A stretch of DNA of 64,000 bases, from positions 62,001-126,000 of the forward strand of contig NZ_QXJM01000030.1 in NCBI RefSeq assembly GCF_003570905.1. The letters run 5' to 3'. The notes beneath the pieces are model-generated. The model was not told where the DNA came from, searched no databases, and saw only the letters and a list, made by a program, of their open reading frames with translations. This DNA is from Cohnella faecalis (GTDB lineage: Bacteria > Bacillota > Bacilli > Paenibacillales > Paenibacillaceae). A program made the translations under genes and the position numbers. Position 1 is the first letter of the stretch. Every line of letters begins with the position of its first letter. Positions 53,840 to 63,500 of this stretch are shown here, piece after piece.

Positions 53840-54237
53840 CCACCTCCGCTTCCGCCGTCATGGCCGACGGCTGCCGCCTTGCCGAATTCGGCGCGCTCCA
53901 TCTTGCTGGAGCCGTTAAGGACGCCGCCCTCCTGTACGATAAGCGTCGCTGCGTAGGAGTCGCCGTGCAATTGGCCGCTCGACGTAATAACAAGCTTTCC
54001 TCTCGTATGGACGTCCCCGTGCACTTTTCCGGCGATCGTCACGTCTCTGGCCGTGATGCTCGATTTCGCCTCGCCTTTTTCCCCGATGACCAAATCGCCC
54101 TTGCAGTCGATATCTCCCGTGAACGTTCCGTCGATTCGAACGCCCGCTTCGGATCTCAGACGGCCCTCCATCTCCGTTCCATGACCGATGAGCGTATCCG
54201 TTTCCCCGGCGGAAAGCTTGAATTTTTCCTTGAACAT
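53818..54237 (-). CDS. Bactofilin (polymer-forming cytoskeletal protein)
   Basis: 139 residues, ATG at 54237. The core is a beta-helix of about six-residue repeats: SEAGVRIDGTFTGDIDCKGD, SITARDVTIAGKVHGDVHTRG, LVITSSGQLHGDSYAATLIV, as in PF04519. Bactofilins form nucleotide-independent filaments at the membrane. It is encoded directly downstream of an M23 peptidase, a conserved pairing in which the filament positions the cell-wall enzyme. Confidence 0.9.
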   Translation of the reverse strand: MFKEKFKLSAGETDTLIGHGTEMEGRLRSEAGVRIDGTFTGDIDCKGDLVIGEKGEAKSSITARDVTIAGKVHGDVHTRGKLVITSSGQLHGDSYAATLIVQEGGVLNGSSKMERAEFGKAAAVGHDGGSGGGKTKQAG

Positions 54238-54244
54238 GGCGGCA

Positions 54245-55234
54245 CTAATCCTCCTTCACCATTCGCAAATAAGGGAGCGGACTGACCGGCTCATCCTGCA
54301 CGACGACTTGAAAATGCAAATGAGGCCCCGTGCTTCTCCCGGTATTGCCCAATCTTCCGATCACTTCGCCGCGGCCGACGATTGCTCCGGTCTTGACGCT
54401 TATGCGCCGCAAATGCATGTACCATGATTCCAGTCCACTGCGATGGGTAATAATGATATAATTGCCACGAGAGCTATTGAAGCCGGTTTCCTTGACTGTG
54501 CCGCTGCCCGCGGCAAAGACGGGATCGTCCTCGTCTCCGGAAATGTCGATCCCGGCATGAAAGGTAGAGCGCCCGTTGATCGGGTCGCGCCGATATCCGA
54601 AGCCGGAAGTGAGCTTGCGCGAGACCGTCGGCCATCCGGATGGACGGGACTCGATCTCGGCTTGACGCTGCCGCGCTTTACGAAGATTGCTTGCCATCGT
54701 ATCGGCGAGGCTGTCCAACAGCTCCGACAGCTCTTCGAAATCCGCGATGGCGGAAGCCATGGACTCGTCGGACACACCGTCCTCCGTCGACTTGGCGGCG
54801 GCGACGCTGCTCTCCGCCAGTATGGAAGAAGTCCGGTATGAATCGTCGGTCAAGCCGGGCAGCGCACTCTCTTGCTTGCCGATAAATTGTCTCAGCTTCG
54901 TCTCCAACTCGCGCAAGCCTTGCATGCGGGTTTTCAGATCGTCGGCTTGTTCGTTCAGACTGGCCAGCTCTTGTCGAAGCGTGCCGATCTCCTCGTCCTT
55001 GCCGTTCTCCGAGCCGGATAGCTGCTCGGATTGCCGGGCGATTAGCGATTCGAGCTCCTGTATGCGATAAAGCGACTTCAGCTCCAGCCCCGCGATTACT
55101 CCGGCAATCGTCAGCGCCGCGGCGACCGGGACAATAAAGACGGTTTTTCCCGACACTTGAATTCGCTTGACCTGTTGGCCGGGTCCTCTAATGAGAAGGA
55201 ACGACCACCTTGGCTTTCGTTTGCTAGCAGTCAT
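54245..55234 (-). CDS. M23-family cell-wall endopeptidase (LytM type) with coiled coil
   Basis: ATG at 55234 was chosen for its GGAGA four bases upstream; ATG 55249 with GGAG is an alternative. 329 residues: basic N-terminus, membrane helix at about 28-48, coiled coil at about 55-110, and a C-terminal M23 domain with the zinc ligands HAGIDI and HLHF (STGPHLHFQVV). It cleaves peptide cross-links in peptidoglycan. It lies eight bases upstream of the bactofilin gene, in one operon. Confidence 0.87.
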   Translation of the reverse strand: MTASKRKPRWSFLLIRGPGQQVKRIQVSGKTVFIVPVAAALTIAGVIAGLELKSLYRIQELESLIARQSEQLSGSENGKDEEIGTLRQELASLNEQADDLKTRMQGLRELETKLRQFIGKQESALPGLTDDSYRTSSILAESSVAAAKSTEDGVSDESMASAIADFEELSELLDSLADTMASNLRKARQRQAEIESRPSGWPTVSRKLTSGFGYRRDPINGRSTFHAGIDISGDEDDPVFAAGSGTVKETGFNSSRGNYIIITHRSGLESWYMHLRRISVKTGAIVGRGEVIGRLGNTGRSTGPHLHFQVVVQDEPVSPLPYLRMVKED

Positions 55235-55349
55235 CGTCTCTCCTTTCATCGGGCTCCTTTTTTGCTTGGCTGTCGAACGCGTTCTATTGACTTTTATTCT
55301 TGAAAACGAGTGTTCATACCTCATAATTCCCTAGAAGGAGAATCCGGCC

Positions 55350-56777
55350 TTGACTTGGATCGTCTTGTTTCTGCTCGTCATTTTATTCCAGGCGGCAACG
55401 ATTCTGCTGCTCGAATTTCGCAGGCCGGCTCACGCGACGGCATGGCTGTTCATCTTGTTCCTGTTTCCGCTTGTCGGATTCATTCTTTACTACTTTCTGG
55501 CACACGAATATAGAAGAAGCCGCTCCGTCAAACGCAGGGGGAGAATGGACGAGCGGCGACGAGCGATCAGGCTGCGCAAGAGCACCCTATTGACGCGTCC
55601 GTCCCAGCTGCCGGACGAGAAGCTTTCGGAAAACGGACGGCTGTTCCGAATGCTGGTGAAAGGCGGAGAGTTCCCTATTACGGGAGCCAACCGCACTCGT
55701 CTGTTCAATAACGGGCACGATACTTACGATGCGATGCTGGAAGCGATTCGGTCGGCCAAGCACCACATTCATATGTCGTCTTATATCGTAAGGGACGACC
55801 ATATGGGACGTCTTTTTCGCGACACGCTCGCCGACAAAGCGAGACAAGGGGTCGAGGTAAGGTTTTTGTTCGACGGGTTGGGCAGCTACAAGCTGAAGGC
55901 CGCTTATTTCAAGCCGCTCCTGGAGGCAGGGGGACGGTTTGCTTGTTTTTTTCCGATTCGGATTTCGTTTTTGAAAAAAAGGCTCAACTATCGGAACCAC
56001 CGAAAAATTCTTGTCGTCGACGGGCTGAAAGGATTTGTGGGCGGCATTAATTTAGGGGACGAGTATGTCGGCAAGGATAGAAGGCTCGGGTATTGGCGCG
56101 ACACTCATCTGGAGATCGAGGGAGATGCCGTGTACGGTTTGCAGGAGGTATTTCTGAAGGACTGGGAGCTGGCGACGAAGGAGCGGCCTAGTCATCCGGA
56201 CTATTTTCCCGATCATGCGTGCGAGGGACGGGAGCCTGTCCAGATCGTGTCGGGCGGTCCGAACAGGAGAGGCGATGCCATTCATGACGCCGTCTACGCG
56301 CTAATATCTTCAGCCAGAGAGAGGATATGGATCACGACGCCGTATTTCATTCCGAGCGCGGCGATCTCCATGGCGCTTCACGATGCGGCGATGAGCGGAC
56401 TGGACGTTCGGATTCTCATCCCCTCGATACCCGATACCTACCTCGTTCATTGGGCGACTCTTTCTTACGTGGAGGAGCTGATGAAGTCGGGAGTTCGGGT
56501 ATGGCAGTATCAAAAAGGGTTCGTTCACGCGAAGACGATCGTCATCGACAAGATGGCGGCGACGGTGGGGACGGCGAATATGGATTTGCGCAGCTTCTTC
56601 AGCAACTTCGAGCTGAACGCGCATCTGTTCGATGCGGAAGCGATTAGCCGAGTCGAGAATCATTTTCTTGAAGATTTGCAGGACAGCACGGAGATGAGGC
56701 TTCAATTGTTCCGCGAGCGCTCGAAGAAGCAGAAGACAAGGGAAGCGCTCGCTCGTCTGCTGTCACCGCTGCTTTAG
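55350..56777 (+). CDS. cls: Cardiolipin synthase
   Basis: TTG start at 55350, nine bases after GAAGGAG; 475 residues. Two N-terminal membrane helices, then two phospholipase D HKD motifs: NHRKILVVDG and VHAKTIVIDKMAATVGTANMD. It makes cardiolipin from two phosphatidylglycerols at the membrane. The 3' end overlaps the convergent LigD polymerase gene by 15 bases. No terminator is visible between them. Confidence 0.9.
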   Translation: MTWIVLFLLVILFQAATILLLEFRRPAHATAWLFILFLFPLVGFILYYFLAHEYRRSRSVKRRGRMDERRRAIRLRKSTLLTRPSQLPDEKLSENGRLFRMLVKGGEFPITGANRTRLFNNGHDTYDAMLEAIRSAKHHIHMSSYIVRDDHMGRLFRDTLADKARQGVEVRFLFDGLGSYKLKAAYFKPLLEAGGRFACFFPIRISFLKKRLNYRNHRKILVVDGLKGFVGGINLGDEYVGKDRRLGYWRDTHLEIEGDAVYGLQEVFLKDWELATKERPSHPDYFPDHACEGREPVQIVSGGPNRRGDAIHDAVYALISSARERIWITTPYFIPSAAISMALHDAAMSGLDVRILIPSIPDTYLVHWATLSYVEELMKSGVRVWQYQKGFVHAKTIVIDKMAATVGTANMDLRSFFSNFELNAHLFDAEAISRVENHFLEDLQDSTEMRLQLFRERSKKQKTREALARLLSPLL

Positions 56778-57674
56778 GAACGAAGCGATGCCGCCGAGCA
56801 CAGGAGCAAGACTTTGCGGAGGGACGGCTGCGATCAGATCGCCCCGGGTTTGCAGACGTTCTATGATATTGCGCAAATGGAAGTCGGCGGGCTTCGCTCC
56901 CGAACGCACTTCTTCCCAGGTTAGCGGAGTGGATACCGTAGCTCCGGGCCTGGCGCGCGGAGAATAGGGAGCGGGGAGCGTACGCCCGCTGTAGTGCTGG
57001 AGATAATCGAGGTAGATGAGCTCGCCTCGGTTCTTCGTCATCCGTTCCACGGTGAACAGCCCGGGATGTTGGGCTACGAGATATTCGGAGCAAAATTTCC
57101 CGAAGCTCCGCAGCTCGTCGAATGTCGGTCCGCGTTCGATCGGCATGACGATTTGAACGCCGGTAGCGCCCGAAGTTTTCGGGACGGCTTGCAGGCCCAA
57201 GGAGCGAAGCAATTCGAGGACATGGTCGGCCGCCTCCATAATTCGCGGCTCGTCCGGCAGCGTCGGATCGATATCGAGCATCCAGACGTTAGGCGTTGGT
57301 GCGAGTTGTCCGATTTCCTCGCAAGAGGCGTGGAATTCAAGCGCGTAGAGGCTTCCCATCCACATGAGGGCAGGGAGCGAGTCCAGCACTACATAACGGA
57401 TATCGCCCGCGATCGCCGTCCGGACATAGTCGGGCGTCGGCCGCGGGCTGTTTTTTTGGTAAAAGGATGTGCCGTGAATGCCTTCGGGATAACGAATCGT
57501 CGTCAAATAACGGTTGGTCGTATAAGGGAGCAGGTACGGCGCCAGCTTGGCAAGCGTCTGCACATACTCGAGCTTCGTAATGCCGGCCTCCGGCCATAGC
57601 AGCTTGTCGGGGTGGGAGACGGCCAGCTCATAGTCGCCCATACGCAAAATCGTGCGGTTCGGTGCGGTCGGCAT
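56763..57674 (-). CDS. LigD-type DNA polymerase/primase domain protein
   Basis: ATG at 57674 was chosen because the family begins shortly before HPDKLLWPEAGITKLEY; longer starts are possible. AAAGGAG lies 11 bases upstream. 303 residues, matching the stand-alone polymerase domain of LigD. MLDIDPTL contains the metal-binding acidic pair, and VPKTSGATGVQIVMPIERG the nucleotide site. It would add nucleotides during non-homologous end joining. It diverges from the ligase gene; no Ku gene is in the window. Confidence 0.87.
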   Translation of the reverse strand: MPTAPNRTILRMGDYELAVSHPDKLLWPEAGITKLEYVQTLAKLAPYLLPYTTNRYLTTIRYPEGIHGTSFYQKNSPRPTPDYVRTAIAGDIRYVVLDSLPALMWMGSLYALEFHASCEEIGQLAPTPNVWMLDIDPTLPDEPRIMEAADHVLELLRSLGLQAVPKTSGATGVQIVMPIERGPTFDELRSFGKFCSEYLVAQHPGLFTVERMTKNRGELIYLDYLQHYSGRTLPAPYSPRARPGATVSTPLTWEEVRSGAKPADFHLRNIIERLQTRGDLIAAVPPQSLAPVLGGIASFLKQR

Positions 57675-57826
57675 AGGGGCTGGAGCTCCTTTCGGTTCGA
57701 TGGAAAGTAATTTAACCCCCGGATACGCGCGATATTCGTCGCCAACGTCGTGACGCATGATGCGATGCGATGCCGCATTGCTGCGCATACTAAATCTCCA
57801 GGTCACCGCCCAGATAGGAGATGTGA

Positions 57827-58773
57827 ATGTGCATGAGCATGAAGCCGATTGTCCCTTTCGAGCCTGTTCGTTCTACTGAAATACCGCAAGGCGGTAACTG
57901 GGTGCATCAGATCAAGTGGGACGGTGTAAGAATCGTAGCGTATTTTGACGGCAAGGCCGTGCGGCTGTTCAATCGACAAAAGAACGAACGGACGCAGCAG
58001 TACCCGAATTGGTTGAGCCGACGTATTGCGGGGCCAAATCTTTTATTTTGGATGGGGAAGTAATAGCTTTGGCTGCGGACGGCAAGCCTTCTTTTCATGA
58101 AGTGATGCGCCGGGACGGGATTCGGGTAACGGCCCGAGTGCCGCAAGCTATGCGGAACGTTTCGGTTGCTTATATGGTATTTGACATTCTTTTTTACAAC
58201 GGCGAGTGGGTCAACCAACTGCCTTTGCATGAACGGCAACAACTGCTGGCGAGCGTGATTATTCCCGGCGAATATGTCCAGCCGGTTGCATCTCATAAGG
58301 ATGGCGGCGCACTCTTCGAGGTTATCCGCGGCCAAAGCATGGAAGGGATCGTCTCCAAAGAGCTGGATAGCTCTTACCCGTTGGAAGGCAAGGACGGAAG
58401 ATGGGTAAAAGTCAAAAATTACGGCGACATCATTGCGGTCATCGGCGGGTTTCGGATGGGAGACGGCGTTGTCGGATCGGTGCTGGCGGGACTTTATCAG
58501 GAGGGCCGATTGCTGTTTATCGGCAAGGTGGGAACCGGCAAGCTGACCTCGTCCGACTGGCGCGAGCTGACAGCGATGCTGACGGCCATCGAAATTCCAG
58601 AATGCCCCTTCGCCAATCGGAGCGAAGAATTCAAAGGAGCAAGATGGGTCAAGCCTCTAATCACCGTTAAAATCCAATATTCCGAGTGGAGGAGGAGCGA
58701 AGGCAGAACGATGCGGCAACCGAGCATTCAAGCTTTCGTAGACAAGCCTCCGGAAGAATGCGTTTTTGAGTAG
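57827..58773 (+). pseudogene. ATP-dependent DNA ligase (LigD ligase domain), frameshifted at CCC 58003-58005
   Basis: ATG 57827 follows AGGAG. The first frame has the adenylation motif IKWDGVR (catalytic Lys in HQIKWDG) and runs to TQQYPNWLSRR. The expected text YP-ELVEPTYCGAKSFILDGE is split: the second part lies one frame away and continues to 58773 with EGIVSKELDSSY and KPLITVKIQYSEW. One more C in the CCC run restores YPELVEPT and about 315 residues. It is therefore probably an intact ligase gene with a sequence error. It ends DKPPEECVFE directly before a tandem array. Confidence 0.82.
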
Positions 58774-58934
58774 CCGATTCCCCGCCGCCAATAGCCCGCT
58801 CCGGCGTGGCTAATTGCTCGCCGGTGCGCATCCCGCCGCCGGTAGCCCGCTCCGGCGTGGCTAATTGCTCGCCGGTGCGCATCCCGCCACCAGTAACCCG
58901 CCCCGGCGGGGCTAAACGCTTGCAGTTGCGCCTT
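58774..58934. repeat. 51-bp tandem array B, left part (3 copies)
   Basis: The copies are marked by CAATAGCCC (58789), CGGTAGCCC (58840) and CAGTAACCC (58891), exactly 51 bases apart, and begin directly after the ligase stop codon. Each unit also holds GTGGCTAA and a CATCCCGCC block. The same unit resumes at 59995 after array A. Confidence 0.88.
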
Positions 58935-59994
58935 CGCATCCACAAATCGCCGAAAGAATGTTACCTCGTCCCACTGTTGAGCGTTCGCACCCTCAAATCG
59001 CCGAAAGAATGTTACCCCGTCCCACTGTTGAGCCTCCGCGCCCTCAAATCGTCGAAAGAATGTTACCTCGTCCCACTGTTGAGCCTCCGCACCCACAAAT
59101 CGCCGAAAGAATGTTACCCCGTCCCACTGTTGAGCGTTCGCATCCACAAATCGCCGAAAGAATGTTACCTCGTCTCACTGTTGAGCCTCCGCACCCACAA
59201 ATCGCCGAAAGAATGTTACCCCGTCCCACTGTTGAGCGTTCGCACCCACAAATCGTCGAAAGAATGTTACCTCGTCCCACTGTTGAGCGTTCGCATCCAC
59301 AAATCGCCGAAAGAATGTTACCTCGTCCCACAGTTGAGCGTTCGCACCCACAAATCGCCGAAAGAATGTTACCTCGTCCCACAGTTGAGCGTTCGCATCC
59401 ACAAATCGCCGAAAGAATGTTACCCCGTCCCACTGTTGAGCGTTCGCATCCACAAATCGCCGAAAGAATGTTACCCCGTCCCACTGTTGAGCGTTCGCAC
59501 CCTCAAATCGCCGAAAGAATGTTACCTCGTCCCACTGTTGAGCGTTCGCATCCACAAATCGCCGAAAGAATGTTACCCCGTCCCACTGTTGAGCGTTCGC
59601 ACCCTCAAATCGCCGAAAGAATGTTACCCCGTCCCACTGTTGAGCCTCCGCGCCCTCAAATCGTCGAAAGAATGTTACCTCGTCCCACTGTTGAGCGTTC
59701 GCATCCACAAATCGCCGAAAGAATGTTACCCCGTCCCACTGTTGAGCGTTCGCACCCTCAAATCGCCGAAAGAATGTTACCCCGTCCCACTGTTGAGCCT
59801 CCGCATCCAAATCGCCGAAAGAATGTTACCTCGTCCCACTGTTGAGGGTTTGCATCCACAAATCGCCGAAAGAATGTTACCTCGTCCCACTGTTGAGCGT
59901 TCGCATCCACAAATCGCCGAAAGAATGTTACCCCGTCCCACTGTTGAGCGTTCGCATCCACAAATCGCCGAAAGAATGTTACCTCGTCCCACTG
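58935..59994. repeat. 51-bp tandem array A (21 copies)
   Basis: GAATGTTACC recurs 21 times from 58956 to 59974 with a period of 51 bases and a single 2-base deletion near 59810. Units differ at a few positions (CTCGT/CCCGT, GTTCGCATC/CTCCGCACC), and variants are mixed along the array. Because 51 is a multiple of three and the unit lacks stops, long frames are open on both strands. None has a ribosome site or a recognisable domain, so no gene is called. The unit resembles the last codons of the adjacent ligase gene. Confidence 0.92.
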
Positions 59995-60523
59995 CATCGC
60001 ATCCCGCCGCCAGTAACCCGCTCCGGTGTGGCTAAACGCTCGCAGCATCGCATCCTGCCGCCGGTAACCCGCTCCGGTGTGGCTAAACGCTCGCAGCATC
60101 GCATCCCGCCGCCGGTAACCCGCTCCGGTGGGGCTAAACGCTCGTAGCATCGCATCCCGCCGCCAGTAACCCGCTCCGGTGTGGCTAAACGCTCGCAGCA
60201 TCGCATCCCGCCGCCGGTAACCCGCTCCGGCGTGACTAAACGCCCGCAGCATCGCATCTCGCCGCCAGTAACCCGCTCTGGCGTGGCTAAACGCTCGCAG
60301 CATCGCATCTCGCCGCCAGTAACCTGCTCTGGCATGGCTAAATTCCCGCAGCATCGCATCCCCGCCGCCAGTAACCCGCTCTGGCATGGCTAAAAGCTCG
60401 CAGCATCGCATCCCCGCCGCCAGTAACCCGCTCTGGCGTGGCTAAATGCTCGCAGCATCGCATCCCCGCCGCCAGTAACCCGCTCCGGCGTGACTAAACG
60501 CCCGCAGCATCGCATCCCCGCCA
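59995..60523. repeat. 51/52-bp tandem array B, right part (10 copies)
   Basis: TAACC(C)GCTC units recur at 60011, 60062, 60113, 60164, 60215, 60266, 60317, 60369, 60421 and 60473. The period is 51 until 60317 and then 52, through one added C in CATCCCCGCC. The array stops at the histidine kinase stop codon. With the left part it brackets array A. Confidence 0.88.
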
Positions 60524-63500
60524 TCAGCTTTGGCCGGAGACGAGCGGCAGCTTCAGGAACAGCCGGCACCCTGCCGGTCCGTCGTTGCCAGCATTTCCGA
60601 TCGTGACCGTCCCGCCGAGAAGATGAACCCTCTCCATCATCGATGTGAGGCCGAAGCCTGGCTTGGCGTTGCCGTAAGGCTCGCCGTCGCAGGTCAGAAC
60701 GAACAGCAGAGAGCCGTCTTCCGGGTAAAGCTCGAAGCGGAATCGGCTGGCCCGGCCGTGCCGAATCCCGTTGGTCAGCCCCTCCATTAAAGCGTGGTAG
60801 ACGACTCGTCCGGACAATTCGCTAAGAGGAGGCAGCGGCACCGGGTCGAAGGCGACGGCGACCTCCGCATGCTCCGTTGTCTCGCGGATCAGCTCCTGCA
60901 AGGCATCCTCAAGATTGAAATAGATGCTGTCGTCTTTGAGCATGCGCACCGTTCGGCGGACTTCGTCCAACGACTTGCGTACGAGATCGCCGGTAACGAC
61001 AATTCGCTCGACCGATTTTCCAAAATCGCGCTCCGCCCACTTTTTGGCCGCTTCGACCTGAATGATCGCTGCCGTCAGCGTATGGCCGACAACGTCGTGC
61101 ATTTCGTTAGCGATGCGATTGCGCTCTTCGAGCACGGACACCTCGGCCAAAGCCTCGGCCGTTTCCCGTACCGAGCCGGCTAATATCCTGTTCGTCTCCT
61201 CAAGGTCTTCCGTCCGTTTGGCAACCAGCTCCTCCAACGATAGATGGAGCCGGGACAGCTGAAGCTGGATTTCCGTCCGGGCGAGCAGCTCGCCTTGGGT
61301 GAACGGCTTGGTTAAGTAATCGTTCGCCCCAGCCTCGAAGCCCAGCTTTAAATCCCGCAGCCGGTTTTGGGCGGACAGCAGAATGACGGGAAGCTCGCCC
61401 GGTCCCCATCGCTCCCGGGTTCTGCGGCATACTTCATACCCGTTCATCCCCGGCATCATGACGTCAAGCAGCAGCAAGGCCGGTTTCTCTCCGTTCTCCA
61501 GAAGGTCCAGCGCTTCGGCCCCATCCTTGGCTTGCGCGATCCGGTAGGAGCCCCCGCGCAAAAAATGCCGGAGAACTTGAAGGTTGATAGGCTCGTCGTC
61601 CGCAATCAGGATAAGAGGACGATCTTCCGATTGTTTGTCTTCCCGCAGAGAGTCCGGGATGACCGGCAGCACCGTACCGATTTCTTCGGACTGCTCGGCG
61701 AGGCCGGATAGTCGCTCCATCACGCTTTCCGAGATGTCAACGACCGTCGTCTCACCCGCTGCTGCCGGGAGGGTGAAGTTGACCTTGGTGCCAAGCCCGT
61801 GACTGGAATCGATGGCGAGCGAGCCGCCATGGAGCTCGACCAGCCGCTTGGAGGTGGAAAGACCAAGTCCCGTCCCTCCTCCGTAATGATTCTCCGCCGC
61901 GGCGAATGGCTCGAACAAGCGGGCAAGACGCTCCGGAGCTATTCCCGGGCCGTCGTCCTCGATTGTAATTCGAACATCCGCACTCCCCCGCTCGCCAATG
62001 GCCTCCGCGCTTTCGATCCGCGCGACGATGGAGCCCGGCGCTGCGTAGCGGATAGCATTGCCAAGCAGGTTGTACAGAATCTGCTCCAGGCGGGCTGAGT
62101 CGGCGAGCGCGGCAGGAGGCTCGCCGACGGCTTCGACCGCAAGCTTGGCGATTTCCTTCGACTTAGCGAGGGGAGCCAGCGAGGCCGCGACCGCTTCCGC
62201 CGTCTGGACGACGTTGACCGGCCCAAGCGTCAGCTTGATATCCCCGTGCTTGAGCCGGTTCCAATCGAGGATGTCGTTCACAAGCCTTAGAAGCCTGTCG
62301 GCGCTGTTCCGGATCAGCTTCAGGTCGCGCCTGACGCGATCCCCGACAGGACCCGACGCTCCTTCCATCAACGACTCCGACAAACCGGCAATTCCGTGAA
62401 GGGGGGTGCGCAGCTCGTGCGTCGTGTTGCGGAGGAAGTCGTCCTTCAGCCGTCCGAGCGTCTCCATCTCGGCATTCGCGACGGCAAGCTCATCCGCGGT
62501 TTGCTTCAACCGGCGGTAGACGTTTTTGAATCGGCTGAGAAGCACCATTCCCAGACAACCGATGAACAGCGTCAGGCCGATCGGGAGTGCCAACGCGATG
62601 ATGGTTCCTGTTATTCCCGGCAACGAGTACAATTCGTTGTACGTGTTCGGATTTGCGTTCAAATACAGGTGAACGGCCGCGGAGCCGGTCAGGCTTGCGT
62701 AGCCGCCGAGCAGCCATCGGAACTCGCCCGAACGCGGGCGGTTTCTCTCTCGTCCGTATCGAAAGAGAGTATAGGACATATACAGCAGAATAGGAGTCAG
62801 CAAGTAAGACAAGTAGACGATCGTCATTTTCCGGAACAGCTCGCTGTCGACTAAGGAGGCCCATGCCGTTGCCAACGTATAGATGAATAAGCCCGCTGCG
62901 ATCCATCGGTACGCCCGGCCGTAACGATCGCGAAGCGCCGATCCGTAAAAACCCGCGAATCCCGTCACGCCCAGAGGGAGCAGCAAGTCTCGAAAATAAT
63001 AGACCGGGTCCATCGGCAAGCTCCGACTCCAGGACAGCGAGGACGACATGAGGCCGATCCCGGCGCCTGCGCATCCGGTTACGAGCGCAAACCAGAGGTA
63101 GAGACGCTCCTCGCGGCGGTGCCAATAGACGAACAACGCCGCTATGCAGGCCATGGAAAAGACGATCGAGAACGCGGCAAGCTGTTGATTGCTCTGTGCG
63201 ATCGTCCGATCGATCAGCGTCCGTTCCCCGATGCCGTGCCAGCCGTTCCAATACGCTGCGCCTTCCCACCGCCATTTGACATATAGCGTGCGCCCCTTGT
63301 CCGCCGGGTCAAAGCTAACGATTCGCTGCGTCATATTCGGGTTGACGTAACGGCTTGCTTTTTCCATGTTGAAGGAATCGAGCAGCCGGTCGTCGACGTA
63401 AGTTTCCACCGATTTGGAATAGGTGAGGAGCATCGAAGGGTCGCGCTCCGGAAGAGGCGGCATTTTTCTTTTCAGCCATACGATCCCATGGTAGCCTTTG

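Noticed and set aside
58806-60411. Repeat proteins of up to about 409 residues encoded by the array, on either strand
   Set aside because: The frames are open on several frames of both strands only because the 51-bp unit has no stops. There is no ribosome site, signal peptide or domain.
58774-60523. CRISPR array
   Set aside because: The units are contiguous 51-bp tandem copies with no unique spacers between them, and no cas gene is nearby.
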